5,945 nt of DNA from GCA-2786165 sp964625775 (GTDB taxonomy: Bacteria; Pseudomonadota; Gammaproteobacteria; Legionellales; Legionellaceae): the NCBI GenBank assembly GCA_964625775.1, contig CAZVEH010000079.1, positions 1 to 5,945 on the forward strand, given 5' to 3'. Positions 5,891 through 5,945 of this stretch are shown here, in pieces. The position numbers and the translations under genes were made by a program. Position 1 is the first letter of the stretch, and the number at the start of each line of letters is the position of its first letter. The notes below the pieces were generated by a model, which worked only from the letters and a program-made list of their open reading frames with translations, was not told where the DNA came from and ran no database searches.

Positions 5891-5944
5891 GTAACTCCCC
5901 ACGTCATCCCGAGCGCAGCGAGGGATCTCCTGTCGTGTGGTACA
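5891..5944 (-). repeat. 54-bp hairpin-forming intergenic repeat, right copy
   Basis: This is the exact inverted counterpart of 35-88. It lies one base from the window edge, and its distal base (5945) no longer matches, so the full repeat appears to be present. It is directly upstream of the small acidic ORF and would form its leader if that ORF is transcribed. Confidence 0.9.
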
Positions 5945-5945
5945 C

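Noticed and set aside
35..5944. Composite transposon or insertion sequence defined by the inverted repeats
   Set aside because: No transposase or integrase is encoded between the repeats, and the enclosed genes are core housekeeping genes.

Overview
The window comes from a moderately AT-rich gammaproteobacterial genome. Rho and UbiD match their E. coli counterparts almost motif for motif. The set HspQ + UbiD + a Legionella/rhizobial-style D-Ala-D-Ala dipeptidase would fit a Legionellales-like bacterium, but that placement is an inference from remembered family resemblance, not a computed one. The content is mostly chromosomal housekeeping. I see no phage, plasmid, transposase, CRISPR or defence genes, and nothing I can honestly call an undescribed multi-gene system.

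Layout, left to right. A 54-bp repeat (35-88) supplies the stop codon of a leftward D-Ala-D-Ala dipeptidase gene (85-810, possibly from 840). Next come a hairpin (927-960), then a leftward orphan gene for a 118-residue basic protein (982-1338). Its extended -10 promoter is backed by two adjoining palindromes (1377-1407). Divergent from it is hspQ (1506-1835, rightward), which ends in a long hairpin (1833-1886) shared with a converging operon.

That operon reads leftward as rho (4248-5513), ubiD (2766-4232), a fre-like flavin reductase (2107-2769) and a 64-residue two-helix membrane protein (1889-2083). The gaps are 15 bp, a 4-bp overlap and 23 bp. UbiD needs prenylated FMN, which UbiX makes from reduced FMN. 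A flavin reductase translationally coupled to ubiD is therefore a sensible partner in ubiquinone synthesis, and ubiD-fre linkage is known from E. coli. The small membrane protein is of unknown function.

Upstream of rho is a leader of about 230 bp without the trxA gene often found there. Beyond it lie a possible 43-codon acidic ORF (5741-5872, leftward) and a second, perfectly matching copy of the 54-bp repeat in opposite orientation (5891-5944). The whole gene block is thus bounded by inverted copies of one hairpin-forming intergenic repeat, and the window edges fall at or near them, as expected if this is an assembly contig broken at repeats.

The points most worth a second look are the repeat pair and its use as a stop codon, the uncertain start (and so location) of the dipeptidase, the promoter/operator-like palindromes at 1367-1407, the long convergent hairpin, and the altered flavin-binding motif in the Fre homologue.
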